A stretch of 64,000 nucleotides of DNA from positions 1-64,000 of the forward strand of contig JADZAF010000231.1 of the NCBI GenBank assembly GCA_020852755.1, given 5' to 3'. The position numbers and the translations under genes are program-made. Under the pieces are notes generated by a model. It was not told the origin of the DNA. It saw nothing but the letters and a program-made list of their open reading frames with translations, and made no database searches. This document shows, one piece after another, positions 7,100-15,171 of this stretch; position 1 is the first letter of the stretch; every line of letters starts with the position of its first letter. This DNA comes from Bryobacterales bacterium. GTDB lineage: Bacteria; Acidobacteriota; Terriglobia; Bryobacterales; Bryobacteraceae.

Positions 7100-8434
7100 T
7101 TATCTCCTTACTGTGATCACGATGTTCTCCGGCGACCGCACGCCACCGACCTCGGCCACCACGGGCAGGTCCCCGTCCGGCGCCGACTCCGGAATCCGGA
7201 TGACGATCTGGTAGAGCCCGGCCGAGCCCTGCGTCAGAGCGCCGCCGAGAAACTCCGCCGTCTGCCCGCCGACCCGGATCACCGGCGCCTCGGCGAGCGT
7301 CGTCGCCTGGTCGACCACCTGCCCGGCGGGAATCGCGGGATTCGTCGGCCCGAAACCGGTGCCCCACAGGATGATGACCTCTCCCGGCTTGGCCGGCGTG
7401 GTGGTCACGCCCGGGAAGGTGTCGGCCTTGGCGCGCCAGTTGAAGTTCGCGTCGGTCGCCACCGCCTGGTTGCCCGGCCAGGGGAAGAAGCCCGGCGAGA
7501 AGCGCTGCAGGTTGCCCATCACGGCGTCGCTCTTCACCCCGTTGACAGTGACTTCCACCGGCACCGGGCCGGTGCTGTCGTCCGAGGGAGCCTGCACGTT
7601 GATCTGCCCCGGAGAGATGTAGTACACCGAGGCCGGTTTCCCGTTGATGGTCACGCTGACTCCGTCCAACGAGGTCGGCAGTTTCCCGTTGACGATTTCA
7701 TCGGCTTGCCACACCCGGGTATTGCTTCCAAAATTGGACCCCTTGATGGTGACCCAGCTTCCGGCCGCGATGCCGGGCTGGAACGTGGCGCCGTTCACCA
7801 CCCCGCCTTCCGCGGAAATCGAGGGCTTCTGGCTTGCGGCCTGCGGAGCAAGCGTGTAGCTGCGTGTGTAGATGCGGTCGCCGCTGTTGAAATTGTTGCC
7901 ATTGGCGGCGTTGCCCGCCACGTAGATCACGATGTTTCCCACGTCGGTGGAAGGTGGAGTCCAATCGAACTCGAAGGCGGCCGACTGGCGTGTTCCGCTG
8001 CGGGTTCCGGCCTGGGTGTGCTCGATGTACTGAAGCGGAGTGGCGGCCGAGCAGGTTTGCTGATTCAGGCCCGAGTCCGCGCAGATCACCTGGCTGTTCG
8101 CATCCGCCGGAGTGAATGACCCGGCCTGCGAGGCGGCGTCCGCCGCCCGGCGGGCGGTAAGTTGAAAGCCCCAGCGCACCTGGTCGGGGTCCGAAACCAC
8201 CACGCGCAGCCGCTGAGTGGCGCCCGGGGTGTAGTTTTCACCGCCGGGAAACTCCACCCGCACGCTGCCGGGCCCCGAATTCGCCGTGCCGGCATGGCAG
8301 GCGGTGCAGGTCCCTTTTTCACCCGGCGCCCCGGTATGGCCCGGCTCGGGCCCGGAGGCAAAGGCGTAAACCAGAAACGGCAGCGCCGCCGCAATGGCGA
8401 CACTCTTGGCGTAGAAAACGTAAGTTCTTTTCAT
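7100..8434 (-). CDS. secreted CxxCH protein with TIGR03437-type C-terminal domain (first of a tandem pair)
   Basis: ATG 8434 is preferred over 8458 because a clean signal peptide follows (AKSVAIAAALPFLVYAFA). The 444-residue protein has HTGAPGEKGTCTACH near residue 40, the pattern of choice-of-anchor V domains, then RWGFQLTARRAAD and a beta-rich segment ending in DRIYTRSYTL. From about residue 195 the TIGR03437 features appear: VVNGATFQPGIAAGSWV, INVQAPS, ILWGTGFGPTNP and LYQIVIRIPESAPDGDLPV. Such C-terminal domains are a hallmark of Solibacter-like Acidobacteria and probably serve in surface display. The CTACH motif could bind haem c. It leads a two-gene unit with a paralogue 5 bp downstream. 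Confidence 0.86.
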   Translation of the reverse strand: MKRTYVFYAKSVAIAAALPFLVYAFASGPEPGHTGAPGEKGTCTACHAGTANSGPGSVRVEFPGGENYTPGATQRLRVVVSDPDQVRWGFQLTARRAADAASQAGSFTPADANSQVICADSGLNQQTCSAATPLQYIEHTQAGTRSGTRQSAAFEFDWTPPSTDVGNIVIYVAGNAANGNNFNSGDRIYTRSYTLAPQAASQKPSISAEGGVVNGATFQPGIAAGSWVTIKGSNFGSNTRVWQADEIVNGKLPTSLDGVSVTINGKPASVYYISPGQINVQAPSDDSTGPVPVEVTVNGVKSDAVMGNLQRFSPGFFPWPGNQAVATDANFNWRAKADTFPGVTTTPAKPGEVIILWGTGFGPTNPAIPAGQVVDQATTLAEAPVIRVGGQTAEFLGGALTQGSAGLYQIVIRIPESAPDGDLPVVAEVGGVRSPENIVITVRR

Positions 8435-8597
8435 AGGATTCCGCCCAGAACACCCCAAGTCTACGAAAAGAGGCGGCAGCAGCCGTGTTAATTCTGGCGT
8501 TACAAGTTGAAAATTCAGGGGTTGCGGGAGTCTTTCGGGCCCCCGGCGGAGGCTGGATCCGGCGGCGGGACGCGGGACGCGCCGTGCGGGCGCCCGC

Positions 8598-8603
8598 TAC
8601 ACT
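8598..8603 (+). promoter_or_regulatory. possible -10 box (TACACT) for the sigma factor/secretion operon
   Basis: TACACT lies 60 bp before the TTG start of the ECF sigma gene in the 229-bp gap between divergent genes. If the operon is self-activated by its own ECF factor, a different promoter type would be expected as well; no such motif can be named from sequence. Confidence 0.3.
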
Positions 8604-8663
8604 AAAGGATTACGCGTCAGACTTTTTTCGATCTGCCCGCGTCTTTCTGCAAGGAGCCGGAAT

Positions 8664-9200
8664 TTGATCTTTCGGGCCGTCGAGGATGCCGACCTCATCC
8701 GGAAGGCACGCCGGGGAGATGTGGAGGGCTACAACTTCCTCATCTCCCGTTGGGAAAAACGTGTCTTCAACTATCTGCTGCGCATGGTCGGCAACCGCGA
8801 GGACGCCCTCGACCTGACCCAGGACGTGTTCCTGAAAGCCTATCAGAACCTGAGAAAACTCGAGGATCCGGCGCGCTTTCCGGCCTGGCTTTTCCGGATT
8901 GCGCACAATGAGGCCTATTCTATGTTTCGCAAAAACCGGCCGGAAACCGAGGAGCTGCCCCTGAACCGGGCGGCCGAGGTCTTTCCCCTCGAATTGTCCC
9001 TCGCCGTCAACGGAGCGCTCGGGCGCCTTTCCCCCGAACAGCGCGAGGCGGTGGTTCTGAAGATCTACCAGGGCTTCAAGTTCGAGGAGATGGCCGAGAT
9101 CCTCTCCTGCCCGGTGTCCACCGTGAAGTCCCGGGTGTACACCGCGCTGGACGTGATGAAAGCCGAACTGGCTCCGGTGAAAGAGCGGGGTGAGAAATGA
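8664..9200 (+). CDS. RNA polymerase sigma factor, ECF family
   Basis: The TTG start is supported by AAGGAG 8-13 bp upstream. The 178-residue protein has sigma region 2 (about 20-85: RVFNYLLRMVGNREDALDLTQDVFLKAY, given here in two parts in the family as RVFNYLLRMVG and DALDLTQDVF) and region 4 (about 125-170: LSPEQREAVVLK and CPVSTVKSRVYTAL). It would direct RNA polymerase to a small regulon in response to a released anti-sigma factor. The next gene overlaps by 4 bp and encodes a membrane anti-sigma factor. The two sit at the head of the type II secretion operon with no gap, which suggests that secretion genes are among the targets. Confidence 0.93.
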   Translation: MIFRAVEDADLIRKARRGDVEGYNFLISRWEKRVFNYLLRMVGNREDALDLTQDVFLKAYQNLRKLEDPARFPAWLFRIAHNEAYSMFRKNRPETEELPLNRAAEVFPLELSLAVNGALGRLSPEQREAVVLKIYQGFKFEEMAEILSCPVSTVKSRVYTALDVMKAELAPVKERGEK

Positions 9201-9757
9201 CGTGTTCACCGCATGACCTGCGGGATTACCTTCTGAATGAGCTGAAGGCCGGCGAGCGCGAGGAGGTGGAACGCCACCTGAAGACGTGCCTGAGCTGCGG
9301 GGTGGAACTGGAACGGTTGCAGGCCACCCGGTCGGCCTTGCTGGCGTTTCCCGAGGAAGAGATCCCGCGCCGTATCGCCTTCGTCTCCGACAAGATCTTC
9401 GAACCGCCGGTGTGGCGCGGCTGGCTGCGCTTTGCGTGGCTGCAGGTGGCGATCGCCGCCGGCATGGTGCTGGCCATCCTGTACCGGCCGCTGCCGCCCC
9501 CGGCGCCCGTTACCGTTCAGAACGCGTTCGACCCGGCCCAACTGCGGGCCGAGATCGTCCAGGAGGTCGCCCGGGCGGTGGCGGCCAGCGAGGAGCGCCA
9601 GGCCAAACGCACGGCGCAGCTGCTGGCCGCGGCCGAAAAGCGCTACGCCTTCCAGCGCCAGGCCGACCGCCTGGCGGTCGAGGAGTACGTCGACGTCCTC
9701 AAGAAGCGGCTGAACGTCACCTATATGGCCCTGGCCGGACGCGAGGTGCGGCAATGA
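9197..9757 (+). CDS. membrane-anchored anti-sigma factor with zinc-finger (ZAS) domain
   Basis: The 186-residue protein starts with an anti-sigma zinc-finger domain: His6 or nearby plus HLKTCLSC (residues 31-38), the H-x3-C-x2-C pattern that binds zinc and clamps ECF sigma factors. A single transmembrane helix follows at about 79-95 (LQVAIAAGMVLAILY). The outer part is a charged helical segment (EIVQEVARAVAASEERQAKR) that may be a coiled coil, the likely signal-sensing region. Its ATGA overlap with the sigma gene makes it the cognate partner. Release could be by proteolysis or by oxidation of the zinc site. Confidence 0.88.
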   Translation: MTCSPHDLRDYLLNELKAGEREEVERHLKTCLSCGVELERLQATRSALLAFPEEEIPRRIAFVSDKIFEPPVWRGWLRFAWLQVAIAAGMVLAILYRPLPPPAPVTVQNAFDPAQLRAEIVQEVARAVAASEERQAKRTAQLLAAAEKRYAFQRQADRLAVEEYVDVLKKRLNVTYMALAGREVRQ

Positions 9758-10278
9758 GACGGCTGCTGCCGGCCGTGGCCGCGATGGCGGCCCTGCTGCA
9801 CGCCGGCGCCATCAAGCGCAGCGTCTTCATCGACCTGGAGCACAAATTCGACGACCGCATCGAGAGCGTCACCCGCGACGACCCCTTCTGGCTCATGGTG
9901 AACACCAGCGGCGTATACCTGGAAGGCTACGGCGCCGTCTTCACGGCCCAGGTCAACCTGGTTTCCACCCCTACCGTCAGCCCCTTCCGCCAGACCATCC
10001 CCAAGGAAGACGTCGTCAAAGTGCATGCCAGGAAGCTCCAACGCCTGCCGGTGCTCAAGCAGCACATGCGGGAAAGCCTGGTGGGCATGGCGGCGACGCT
10101 GGACGATGTGCCGGCCAACGAGCAGATCGCCCTGGCCGTCTCGCTCTTCTATTTCGGCTGGGAGGATACCTCGGGGCTGCCCAGCCAGGTGCTGATGCAG
10201 GGCGAGCGCCGCAAGCTGATCGATCTGCAGGCGGGCCGCGCCACCCCGGAGGCCGTCCTGAAGGTGCGGGAGTTCTGA
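9754..10278 (+). CDS. small secreted protein of unknown function, secretion operon
   Basis: The 174-residue protein overlaps its neighbours on both sides (ATGA with the anti-sigma gene, TGATG with gspE), so it is surely part of the operon. An N-terminal signal peptide (LLPAVAAMAALLHAGA) points to export. The rest is a mixed alpha/beta sequence with VYLEGYGAVFTAQVNLV and a helical C-terminal half. No family is recognised. Its place between anti-sigma and gspE suggests a role in sensing the envelope state or in secretion, which is inference from position only. Confidence 0.75.
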   Translation: MRRLLPAVAAMAALLHAGAIKRSVFIDLEHKFDDRIESVTRDDPFWLMVNTSGVYLEGYGAVFTAQVNLVSTPTVSPFRQTIPKEDVVKVHARKLQRLPVLKQHMRESLVGMAATLDDVPANEQIALAVSLFYFGWEDTSGLPSQVLMQGERRKLIDLQAGRATPEAVLKVREF

Positions 10279-11912
10279 TGCGCCTGGGCGAAATGTTGAT
10301 CGAGCGCCGGCAGATCCAGCCGGAGGATCTCGATCGCGCCCTGGAGCTGCAGAAGGAGCGCGGCGATAAGATCGGCAAAATCCTGGTGGACCTGGGGTTC
10401 ATCGCCATGCGCGACGTGCTGGCCGCGCTGTCCCAGCAGCTCTCCATCCCGCTCCTGGCCCTGGATTCCCCGCCGCCCGCGGCCCCGGAGATCGACGGCC
10501 TTGCGCCCGCCTTCATGCGCCAGTGCCGCTTCATTCCGGCCGCCCTGGAGGACTCCACCCTCATTGTGGCCATGGCCGACCCGCTGGACTTCGAGACCAT
10601 CTCGGCGCTGCGCGGCTTTACCGGCCTGAAGATCAAGACCGCACTGGCCGCCGACCAGGAGATCCTGGACGCACTCAACAAGTACTACGGCGAGGCGCAG
10701 CAGGCGGCCGAATCCGATCTGGAGGCGGGGGCGGGCGGCGAGGACCTCGAGCAACTGCGGGACATGGCCAGCGAGGCCCCGGTCATCCGCCTGGTCAACA
10801 CCATGATCGCCCAGGCCGTGGAGAAGCGGGCCAGCGACATCCACATCGAGCCCTTCGAGCGCGAGTTCCGCGTCCGCTACCGGGTGGACGGCGTGCTCTT
10901 CAACCAGGAACCGCCGCCCCGGGAAATGAAAGCCGCCATCATCTCGCGGGTCAAGCTCATGGCCAAGCTGAACATCGCCGAGCGGCGCCTGCCGCAGGAC
11001 GGTCGCATCAAGATCAAGACCCTGGGCCGCGAGGTGGACCTGCGTGTCTCCACGCTGCCCACCCTTTACGGCGAAAGCGTGGTAATGCGCCTGCTGGACC
11101 GCTCCCAGGAAGAGTTGTACGACCTGAAGCGGCTGGGCTTCGACGAGCACATGCTGGCCCGCATGGAGCACTTCACCTCGCTGCCCCACGGCATTTTCCT
11201 GGTCACCGGACCCACGGGCAGCGGCAAGTCCACTACCCTGTACTCGGCGCTCAAGCGAATCAATATCCCGGACAAGAAGATCATCACCATCGAGGACCCC
11301 GTCGAGTACCAGATGGACGGCATCAACCAGATCCACGTCAATCCGCAGATCGGGCTGACCTTCGCTTCCGGCCTGCGCCACATCGTGCGCCAGGATCCGG
11401 ACGTGATCATGGTGGGCGAGATCCGCGACCGCGAGACCGCCGATATCGCCATCCGGGCCGCGCTTACCGGCCACTTCGTGTACTCGACCCTGCACACCAA
11501 CGACGCGCCCAGCGCCATCACCCGCCTGGCCGATATGGGGGTGGAAAACTACCTGCTCACTTCCTCGCTGGTGGGCGTTCTGGCGCAGCGGCTGGTGCGC
11601 GTCATCTGCCGGCATTGCCGGGCGCCGGCGGGCAGGCGCATGGCGCCGGACGGCGAGCCGGTCGATTGCTACCGCGGGGACGGCTGCGAGCGCTGCTCGG
11701 GCACCGGCTATTCCGGCCGGATCGGCATCTTCGAGCTGATGGAGATGAACGAGGAGCAGCGCACCCTGATCATGTCCGGTGCGGACGCCTCGCAAGTCAC
11801 GCTGGCCGCGCGGCGCTCCGGCATGCGCACGCTGCGCGAAGACGGCTGGATGAAGGTCCGGAAGGGCATCACCACCGCCGAAGAGGTCATGCGGGTCACC
11901 CAGGAATTCTGA
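10278..11912 (+). CDS. gspE: type II secretion system ATPase GspE
   Basis: The 544-residue cytoplasmic ATPase drives pseudopilus assembly. An N-terminal MshEN-type domain (LGEMLIERRQIQPEDLDRAL) precedes the ATPase core. Walker A is GPTGSGKSTT at about 311-320, the Walker B region is PDVIMVGEIRDRETAD, and the His box is FVYSTLHTNDA. A tetracysteine zinc module (CRHC near 443, CERCSGTGY near 470), typical of GspE/PilB, is present. It starts with TGATG overlap to the upstream gene and ends with the same overlap to gspF. It could also be called PilB-like, but the gspF-to-gspD gene order supports the secretion assignment. Confidence 0.95.
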   Translation: MRLGEMLIERRQIQPEDLDRALELQKERGDKIGKILVDLGFIAMRDVLAALSQQLSIPLLALDSPPPAAPEIDGLAPAFMRQCRFIPAALEDSTLIVAMADPLDFETISALRGFTGLKIKTALAADQEILDALNKYYGEAQQAAESDLEAGAGGEDLEQLRDMASEAPVIRLVNTMIAQAVEKRASDIHIEPFEREFRVRYRVDGVLFNQEPPPREMKAAIISRVKLMAKLNIAERRLPQDGRIKIKTLGREVDLRVSTLPTLYGESVVMRLLDRSQEELYDLKRLGFDEHMLARMEHFTSLPHGIFLVTGPTGSGKSTTLYSALKRINIPDKKIITIEDPVEYQMDGINQIHVNPQIGLTFASGLRHIVRQDPDVIMVGEIRDRETADIAIRAALTGHFVYSTLHTNDAPSAITRLADMGVENYLLTSSLVGVLAQRLVRVICRHCRAPAGRRMAPDGEPVDCYRGDGCERCSGTGYSGRIGIFELMEMNEEQRTLIMSGADASQVTLAARRSGMRTLREDGWMKVRKGITTAEEVMRVTQEF

Positions 11913-13120
11913 TGGCCACCTACTTCTTCAAAGCCGTGGCCGCGGACGGCAAGCTGCGCAGCGGCAGTTTCACGGCCGACAACGACCGGAGCGTGGCCCG
12001 CGAACTGCGCCGCCAGGGACTGACTCCGGTCTACGTCGGCTTGGAGCAGAAGAAGGGGTTTGAGCTGCGCCTGCCCGCTTTTCGCATGGGCAAGCGCCGC
12101 GACGTCCTGTTTTTTACCCAGGAACTTTCCACCCTGCTGAACGCCGGCGTGCCGGTGGACCGCGCGCTTTCGATCACCAGCGAGCTGAGCGAGCGGCCGG
12201 TCTTCCGCGCGGTGGTGCAGGACGTCTTGCGGATTCTGAAGGCCGGCCGCTCGCTGGCCGACTCCCTGGCCCAGCACCCGCAATACTTCGGCGAGTTGTA
12301 CGTGAACATGGTGCGGGCGGGGGAAGCCGGGGGCAGCCTAGCCGGCGTTTTCGAGCGGCTGGCGGAATTCGAGCGCTCCCGGGACGAGCTGCGCGGCTAC
12401 ATCATCTCCTCCATGATCTACCCGGCGCTGCTGGTATTGGTGGGCCTGGGCTCGGTGCTGCTGCTGATGAATTTCGTGGTGCCGCGCTTCGCCGCCGTCT
12501 TCCAGGAGTCGCGCATGCAGATCCCGCTGCCCACCAAAATCATGCTGGAGACCAGCCGCATCGTGCGCGCCTGGTGGTGGATTGCGGCGCTGGCCGGCGC
12601 CGCGGTCTTCGCGGCCTTGCGGTTCTACATCTCCACCCGGGCGGGCCGTTTGTGGTGGGACGGGCTGCGCCTGCGACTGCCCCTGCTGGGAGACGCGCTC
12701 CTGAAGGCCGAGACGGCGCGTTTCGCCCGCGCCATGGCGACCCTGGTGGCGAACACCGTGCCGCTGGTGCAGTCCATCGGCATCGCCGGCGCCATCCTGA
12801 ACAATCGCAAGATCGCCGGGTCGCTCGAAACCGTGGCCCAGGGAGTCAAGCGGGGCGAAGGCATTGCCGCTCCGGTTCGAAAGACCGGCGTCTTCCCGCC
12901 CCTGGCGGCGCACCTGTTGACGGTGGGCGAGGAAACCGGGCGGCTGGATCAGATGTTCGCCCAGATGGCCGACATCTACGAGGCCGACACCCGCGCGGCC
13001 ATCAAGCGCTTCACCTCTTTGTTCGAGCCCCTGATCATTCTCACAATGGGTCTGCTGGTGGGCGCCCTGGTGCTCAGCATGCTCCTGGCCATCACCAGCA
13101 TCAACGAAGTGACGGTGTAG
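11912..13120 (+). CDS. gspF: type II secretion system inner membrane platform protein GspF
   Basis: The 402-residue protein starts at the ATG that overlaps the gspE stop. It has two repeated T2SSF domains: one around 65-190 (FFTQELSTLLNAGVPVDRAL and GGSLAGVFERLAEF) and one around 270-395 (FARAMATLVANTVPLVQSI and GEETGRLDQMFAQMA). Membrane helices lie after each domain (ISSMIYPALLVLVGLGSV and PLIILTMGLLVGALVLSML). It forms the inner membrane base to which GspE docks. Length is standard for the family. Confidence 0.95.
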   Translation: MATYFFKAVAADGKLRSGSFTADNDRSVARELRRQGLTPVYVGLEQKKGFELRLPAFRMGKRRDVLFFTQELSTLLNAGVPVDRALSITSELSERPVFRAVVQDVLRILKAGRSLADSLAQHPQYFGELYVNMVRAGEAGGSLAGVFERLAEFERSRDELRGYIISSMIYPALLVLVGLGSVLLLMNFVVPRFAAVFQESRMQIPLPTKIMLETSRIVRAWWWIAALAGAAVFAALRFYISTRAGRLWWDGLRLRLPLLGDALLKAETARFARAMATLVANTVPLVQSIGIAGAILNNRKIAGSLETVAQGVKRGEGIAAPVRKTGVFPPLAAHLLTVGEETGRLDQMFAQMADIYEADTRAAIKRFTSLFEPLIILTMGLLVGALVLSMLLAITSINEVTV

Positions 13121-13122
13121 AG

Positions 13123-13557
13123 ATGAACGAACGCAAACGCAGAAGACAGGCCGGCGTGACCCTGATCGAAATGCTGGTCGTGGTCACCATCATCGCCCTG
13201 TTCGCGGCCCTGGTGGGCCCCAGCATGTTCCGGCAGAGCGACAAGGCGCGCGTCACCGCGGCGCGGGTCCAGATCAACAATTTCCGCGGGGCGCTGGGCC
13301 AATACAAACTGGACACGGGCGTCTTTCCGACCACCGAGCAGGGACTCGCGGCGCTGCGCGCCCGGCCCGAAAACGTGAACCAGTGGCAGGGACCGTACCT
13401 GGGGCAGGACGTGCCCGCCGACCCCTGGGGCCGGCCGTACGTCTACCGCTACCCGGGCGAGCACGGCGACGAGCCCGATATCGTCAGCTACGGGGCCGAC
13501 GGGCAGGCCGGCGGCGAGGGCATCAACGCCGACATCGTGAGCTGGAAGTCGCAGTGA
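13123..13557 (+). CDS. gspG: major pseudopilin GspG
   Basis: The 144-residue protein has a type III (prepilin) signal: basic leader ending in G, then VTLIEMLVVVTIIALF, with cleavage predicted between Gly11 and Val12 and Glu5 of the mature form present. The C-terminal part has the GspG pattern, including DTGVFPTTEQGLAALR, WQGPYL, DPWGRPYVYRYPG and DIVSYGADG with acidic residues for calcium. It builds the pseudopilus that pushes substrates through the secretin. The prepilin peptidase is not in the window. The start lies 2 bp after the gspF stop. Confidence 0.95.
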   Translation: MNERKRRRQAGVTLIEMLVVVTIIALFAALVGPSMFRQSDKARVTAARVQINNFRGALGQYKLDTGVFPTTEQGLAALRARPENVNQWQGPYLGQDVPADPWGRPYVYRYPGEHGDEPDIVSYGADGQAGGEGINADIVSWKSQ

Positions 13558-14039
13558 GCAGGCTCCATCGCCAGCCCGGCCGCCGCGGCGTCACCCTGGT
13601 CGAGATGATGGTGGTGGTGGGCATCGTCAGCCTGCTGGCCGGAATCTCCTTTCCGGCCATCTCCTCCGGTATCGACACCCTGCGCCTCTCCTCGGCCTGC
13701 GATGCCGTCGCCACCTTCCTGAACGGGGCCTTAAACCGCGCCGAGCGGCGGCAGCAGGCGGTGGAGATCTCAGTCCTGCCTTCCGAGAACCGCATGTGGA
13801 TCGAGTCCACCGAGCCCGGCTTCCGGCGGCAGCTGGAATTGCCCGAAGGCGTGCGCATCGCGGCCGTGCTTCCCGCGCTGCCCGTGGAAATCCAGGGACC
13901 GCGCCGCTTCATCGTGCTGCCGGGAGGGGTGGCGCCGCGCCTGGGCGTGGAGTTGCGGAACCGCCGCGGCGTTCGGCGCACCGTGCAGGTGGACCCCATC
14001 ACCGGAGTCCCCGAAATCCGCTCGCCGGAGACGGAATGA
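13554..14039 (+). CDS. gspH: minor pseudopilin GspH
   Basis: A GTG start overlaps the gspG stop by 4 bp, giving 161 residues. The prepilin signal is RRG / VTLVEMMVVVGIVSLLAG, with cleavage after Gly12 and the mature Glu5 present. The rest matches the GspH layout: a helix (LRLSSACDAVATFLNGALNR split around Ala-Cys) and a beta-rich C-terminal part (VEISVLPSENRMWIE, RRFIVLPGGVAPRLGVEL). The place between gspG and gspI fits. The C-terminal domain is diverged, so the H assignment relies partly on order. Confidence 0.85.
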   Translation: MSRLHRQPGRRGVTLVEMMVVVGIVSLLAGISFPAISSGIDTLRLSSACDAVATFLNGALNRAERRQQAVEISVLPSENRMWIESTEPGFRRQLELPEGVRIAAVLPALPVEIQGPRRFIVLPGGVAPRLGVELRNRRGVRRTVQVDPITGVPEIRSPETE

Positions 14040-14437
14040 ACCGGCGCGGCTTCACCCTCCTCGAGATCCTGGTGGCCTCCACCATCATGGGGCTGGCCGT
14101 GGTCGGCATGCTTTCCGGCATCTCCGGTTCGCTCCGCAATGCCTCGCGGCTGACCGGTTACGACCGGGTCGTGCTGGTGGCCCGGGCGCGCATGGATGCC
14201 CTGCTGGTGGACCTCACGCTGCCCAGGTTCAGCGTCCTCCAAGGCGAATTCGAACCCGTGCTGCTGGGCGGCGCGAAGGGCGGCTGGCGCGCGCGGGTGA
14301 CGCCTTTCGAGACGCCGCCGGCCGGGGCCAGCCGGCCGCAGGCGCTGGAGCGGATCGAGCTGGAAGTGTGGTGGATGTCCGGCGAGGAGCGCCGCACCTT
14401 CACCCTGGAGGGCTTTCGGAGGGTGCGGTTTCCATGA
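14036..14437 (+). CDS. gspI: minor pseudopilin GspI
   Basis: The 133-residue protein begins at ATG overlapping the gspH stop. It has a very short leader (MNRRG) and the prepilin motif FTLLEILVASTIMGLAVVG with mature Glu5. The remainder (YDRVVLVARARMDALL, then a beta-rich domain with ERIELEVWWMSGEERRTF) fits the small GspI fold. GspI starts the GspI-J-K tip complex of the pseudopilus. Confidence 0.88.
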   Translation: MNRRGFTLLEILVASTIMGLAVVGMLSGISGSLRNASRLTGYDRVVLVARARMDALLVDLTLPRFSVLQGEFEPVLLGGAKGGWRARVTPFETPPAGASRPQALERIELEVWWMSGEERRTFTLEGFRRVRFP

Positions 14438-15171
14438 GGCGCGGGCGCCAGTCCGGTATCACCCTCATGGAGGTGCTGATCGCCGTCTCTCTGCTCAGCC
14501 TGGTGGCCGTGGGAATGCTCACCGCCATGCGCATCGGGCTGAGCGCGCTGGACCGGACCAACCGGAGACTGATATCGAACCGCCGGGTGACCGGCGCGCA
14601 GCGGGTGCTGGAACAGCAGATTGCCGGGTTCATGCCGGTCATCGCCCTGATGCAGCCCGGGCCCGGAGCGCCCGGAGACAAAGCACCGTTCTTTCACGGC
14701 GAGCCGCAGTCCATGCGCTTTGTTTCGAGTTATTCGCTGCAGGAGGCCTCGCGCGGGTACCCGCGCATCCTGGAGTTCCAGGTGATCCCGCGCGACGACG
14801 GCGAGGGCGTGCGGCTGGTGGTGAACGAGCACATCTACACCGGGCCCGCCAGCGCCGGGCGGTTCTGCATGGGCCGGCGTCTCGACCCGCTCTCGAATAC
14901 GCCGGTGGCCCTGTTTCGGCCCATCGCCGTCGGCCCCGGCTCCTTCGTCCTGGCCGACCGGCTGGCCTTCTGCCGCTTCTACTACCTGACTCCGCCCGCC
15001 GGACCTGCGCCCAACACCTGGCAGCCGGCCTGGACCCGGGCCGTGTGGCCGCGGGCCGTGCGGATCGACATGGCCCCGCGGGAGGACGAAAACACCAACC
15101 TGCGCCCTGTGGCGGTCACGGCTCCCCTGCGCGTGGACCGCTTCCCGATTTTCGACTATGTCGACTACTGA
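14434..15171 (+). CDS. gspJ: minor pseudopilin GspJ
   Basis: The 245-residue protein starts at ATG overlapping the gspI stop. The leader MRRGRQSG is followed by ITLMEVLIAVSLLSLVAVG, a prepilin signal with mature Glu5. The C-terminal domain is the largest of the four small pseudopilins, as expected for GspJ (LEQQIAGFMPVIA, FVSSYSLQEASRGYPR, FCRFYYLTPP). It overlaps gspK by 14 bp. It is predicted to sit at the pseudopilus tip with GspI and GspK. Confidence 0.87.
   Translation: MRRGRQSGITLMEVLIAVSLLSLVAVGMLTAMRIGLSALDRTNRRLISNRRVTGAQRVLEQQIAGFMPVIALMQPGPGAPGDKAPFFHGEPQSMRFVSSYSLQEASRGYPRILEFQVIPRDDGEGVRLVVNEHIYTGPASAGRFCMGRRLDPLSNTPVALFRPIAVGPGSFVLADRLAFCRFYYLTPPAGPAPNTWQPAWTRAVWPRAVRIDMAPREDENTNLRPVAVTAPLRVDRFPIFDYVDY

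Noticed and set aside
10523-12000. long +2 frame through gspE into gspF
   Set aside because: Its first part is repetitive Gly/Arg/Pro-rich sequence shadowing gspE; only the part from 11912 is the real gspF.
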